Assembly: GCA_902495155.1 (NCBI GenBank)
Contig: CABUWD010000036.1
Location: 1-16,536 of the forward strand
From: an uncultured Collinsella sp.
GTDB taxonomy: Bacteria; Actinomycetota; Coriobacteriia; Coriobacteriales; Coriobacteriaceae
Direction: 5' to 3'
DNA: 16,536 bases
Shown here: piece by piece, positions 14,917 to 16,536 of the stretch
Position numbering within the stretch: position 1 is the first letter of the stretch
Layout of the letters: each line of letters opens with the position of its first letter
Translations under genes and position numbers: made by a program
The notes under the pieces: generated by a model
What the model was told of the DNA's origin: nothing
Databases searched by the model: none
Seen by the model: only the letters and a program-made list of their open reading frames with translations

Positions 14917-16317
14917 GTGTGCGCGATAATTCATTTTGGAACTGACGGTTGGCGCGCTCGCGTCGATGAGGACTTCACTGCCGATAACGTTGCCCGTATC
15001 GCCGATGCCGTCGGCGAGTTGTGGCAAAAGACCAATCCGGGCAAAACGGTATATATAGGGTTCGACACCCGGCCCCTGGCGAGCGAGTTCGCTGAGCTTG
15101 CGGCGGGCGTGCTAGCAGCGCACGGGCTGGACGCCGTGCTCGCTTCGCGACCTGTTCCGACCCCTGCCCTTACGTGGGCGGCGGCTTATGACGGTGAGGC
15201 GTGCGGCGCGCTCATGGTGACGGGGTCCCATCATCCGCAGGGTTATCTGTGCCTCAAGATTCGCATGGGTGACGGCTCGACCGCCAACCAGGATGTCATC
15301 GAAGAGCTCGAAGAGACCATGGCTCCCGAGCCAATGGGGATCGAGGGGCAATATCGCACCGCGGATATCATTCCTGACTATATGCAGGCGGTGGCATCGT
15401 TTGTCGATGCCGAAGCCATCCGCGGCGCGCACCTGCGCGTGGTTGTCGATCCCATGGGCGGCGCAGCCCAGGGTTATCTAGCCGACTTGCTGCGCGAGCT
15501 TGGCGTTGAGGTGCACGAGATTCACGCCGGGCAGGCGTCTGACCAAGAAGATATCTGCCCCGACCCCGTTGAGCCTTGGGTGGACGCTTGCGAGCGCACG
15601 GTTATCGATGACGGAGCTTGCGCTGGTCTGGTGACCGACGGCGACGCCGACCGTATCGGTGCGGTTGACGAGCGCGGCAGATATATACATCCGCATCAGA
15701 TCATGGCGCTCGTTTTGGGCGACTTGGTTCAATTTCGTAATTTGGAGGGGCGCGTCGTCGTCAATCTTTCATGCTCGACGCTCGTGCGTCGCATTGCCGA
15801 GGCGCTTGGCTGCCGCGTGACCGTCAAACCAGTCGGTTTCAAATATATAGCGGCGGAGATGAAAAAGGGCGGCGTCCTCATGGGCGGCGAAGAAGCCGGT
15901 GGTATCGGCATCGCCGCGCATATGCCCGAGCGCGATGGAATCCTCGCCTGTCTAATTCTGTGTGAGCTTATGGCAAAGACGGACGCGCCTTTGGGCGTTC
16001 TGGTCGACCAACTCGAGGACAGTTTTGGTAAGACGAGTTACGGTCGACGGGATTTGCGCCTTGAGGCCGAAGATGCCGAAACGTTACGAACCCTGCTGCC
16101 GGGCGTAAACCCCAAGTCGATTTGTGGCAAGGTGCCGCAAAACGTTAGTCATATGGATGGCTTGCGTTTGTCATTCGAGGATGACACGTGGCTGCTGGTC
16201 CGTCCTAGCGGGACCGAACCGGTGGTGCGCGTCTACGCCGAGGGGTTCTCGGTGGAAGAACGCGATGAGTTGCTCGATGCTGGCTGTGCTTTAGCTAGGG
16301 GGACGTATCCGCTTTAA
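14917..16317 (+). CDS. Phosphohexomutase (phosphoglucomutase/phosphomannomutase family)
   Basis: This is a 466-residue cytoplasmic alpha-D-phosphohexomutase that interconverts hexose 1- and 6-phosphates. FGTDGWRARVDEDFT (7-21) opens domain I. The phosphoserine site is S104 in VTGSHHPQGYLCLKI. The magnesium loop is DGDADR (241-246). The sugar loop is GGEEAGGIG (323-331), with Ala where most have Ser, and the phosphate loop is RPSGTEPVVRVY (429-440). The GTG at 14917 follows GAGG (14904-14907) by 9 nt; an upstream ATG at 14857 gives an unrelated 20-residue lead and is rejected. Glucose versus mannose or glucosamine specificity cannot be read by eye; the SHH and GGEEA variants leave it open. It is the last gene before the rRNA leader. 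Confidence 0.92.
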   Translation: MCAIIHFGTDGWRARVDEDFTADNVARIADAVGELWQKTNPGKTVYIGFDTRPLASEFAELAAGVLAAHGLDAVLASRPVPTPALTWAAAYDGEACGALMVTGSHHPQGYLCLKIRMGDGSTANQDVIEELEETMAPEPMGIEGQYRTADIIPDYMQAVASFVDAEAIRGAHLRVVVDPMGGAAQGYLADLLRELGVEVHEIHAGQASDQEDICPDPVEPWVDACERTVIDDGACAGLVTDGDADRIGAVDERGRYIHPHQIMALVLGDLVQFRNLEGRVVVNLSCSTLVRRIAEALGCRVTVKPVGFKYIAAEMKKGGVLMGGEEAGGIGIAAHMPERDGILACLILCELMAKTDAPLGVLVDQLEDSFGKTSYGRRDLRLEAEDAETLRTLLPGVNPKSICGKVPQNVSHMDGLRLSFEDDTWLLVRPSGTEPVVRVYAEGFSVEERDELLDAGCALARGTYPL

Positions 16318-16536
16318 CCATGAGACTGCCTTATATAAAGAGATGCTCGGCGAGCGGTAGTTAACAGCTGGCAAACGTTAGTCGGATCACAAGATGTGTA
16401 GGAAATGTGTACGACCAGATTCCCGCCCGCGGGGCCCCTCCGGTCTGGCAATATATCTCCTTGCCGCGCGGCCCGGTCGAACCGGATGAGCCGCGGGGCG
16501 TGCACCTTGAGAACCGGATACTGCGAGGATGGACAC
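16318..16536 (+). promoter_or_regulatory. Probable rRNA operon leader
   Basis: The last 219 nt have no ORF of note. CCTTGAGAACCGGATACTGCG (16505-16525) resembles the TTGAGAACTCAATAGTGTG element found before actinobacterial 16S genes (boxA-like antitermination/processing region). Just before it is a strong hairpin: GCCGCGCGGC (16463-16472) pairs 9 of 10 with 16490-16499, and an inner CCGGT-CGA-ACCGG lies at 16473-16485. ATGTGTA occurs twice (16394-16400 and 16405-16411), 11 bp apart. I cannot point to a convincing -35/-10 pair. The 16S gene would start beyond the window. Confidence 0.65.

Overview
The window looks like a chromosomal segment of a high-GC Gram-positive anaerobe of the Coriobacteriia. 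A Collinsella-like gut actinobacterium is my best guess. It rests on protein style, GTG/TTG starts next to good Shine-Dalgarno sequences, an actinobacterial-type rRNA leader motif at the right edge and a GGGGAC-type intergenic repeat. I could not run a database comparison. Almost everything is ordinary core metabolism. I see no phage, plasmid, insertion sequence, CRISPR array, tRNA or intact rRNA gene.

Layout. Positions 1-1131 hold the 3' three quarters of glycerol kinase (glpK), followed by uracil phosphoribosyltransferase (upp, 1255-1902). Between upp and the next gene lie a nested inverted repeat (1909-2000) and a likely promoter (2094-2121). From 2183 to 9066 there is a complete F1Fo ATP synthase operon: a small membrane protein in the AtpI position, then atpB-E-F-H-A-G-D-C, with the classic order and several 1-11 nt overlaps. 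The c subunit has proton-type rather than sodium-type residues. A strong hairpin terminator (9103-9141) separates atpC from murA (9155-10438). murA is followed 12 nt later by a LytR-CpsA-Psr wall-polymer ligase (10451-11686), so these two form a cell-wall pair.

The 377-nt gap 11687-12063 separates convergent genes. It holds a perfect 12-bp hairpin, a terminator, four degenerate 27-28 bp tandem units built on GGGGAC, and a terminator serving pepT on the minus strand. pepT (12064-13311, minus) is divergent from a small DtxR/MntR-family metalloregulator (13432-13854). Their shared promoter region carries a perfect 9+2+9 palindrome (13359-13378) that looks like an operator. A stand-alone homocysteine S-methyltransferase domain protein (13865-14758) follows the regulator and ends in a textbook terminator. 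A phosphohexomutase (14917-16317) comes next. The last 219 nt look like the leader of an rRNA operon whose 16S gene would begin just beyond the window.

How it works together: the ATP synthase interconverts ATP and the proton gradient, probably often as an ATPase in a fermenting anaerobe. murA makes the first committed peptidoglycan precursor, the LCP protein attaches polymers to that wall, and the phosphohexomutase may supply hexose-1-phosphates for such polymers. glpK and upp are a catabolic and a salvage gene. I found no clear undescribed system. The points most worth a second look are the pepT/regulator palindrome with the mixed D/C metal site of the regulator, the GGGGAC tandem repeat, the nested hairpin before the atp operon, the signal-peptide-like N-terminus of AtpF, and a possible Shine-Dalgarno-sequestering hairpin before the phosphohexomutase gene.
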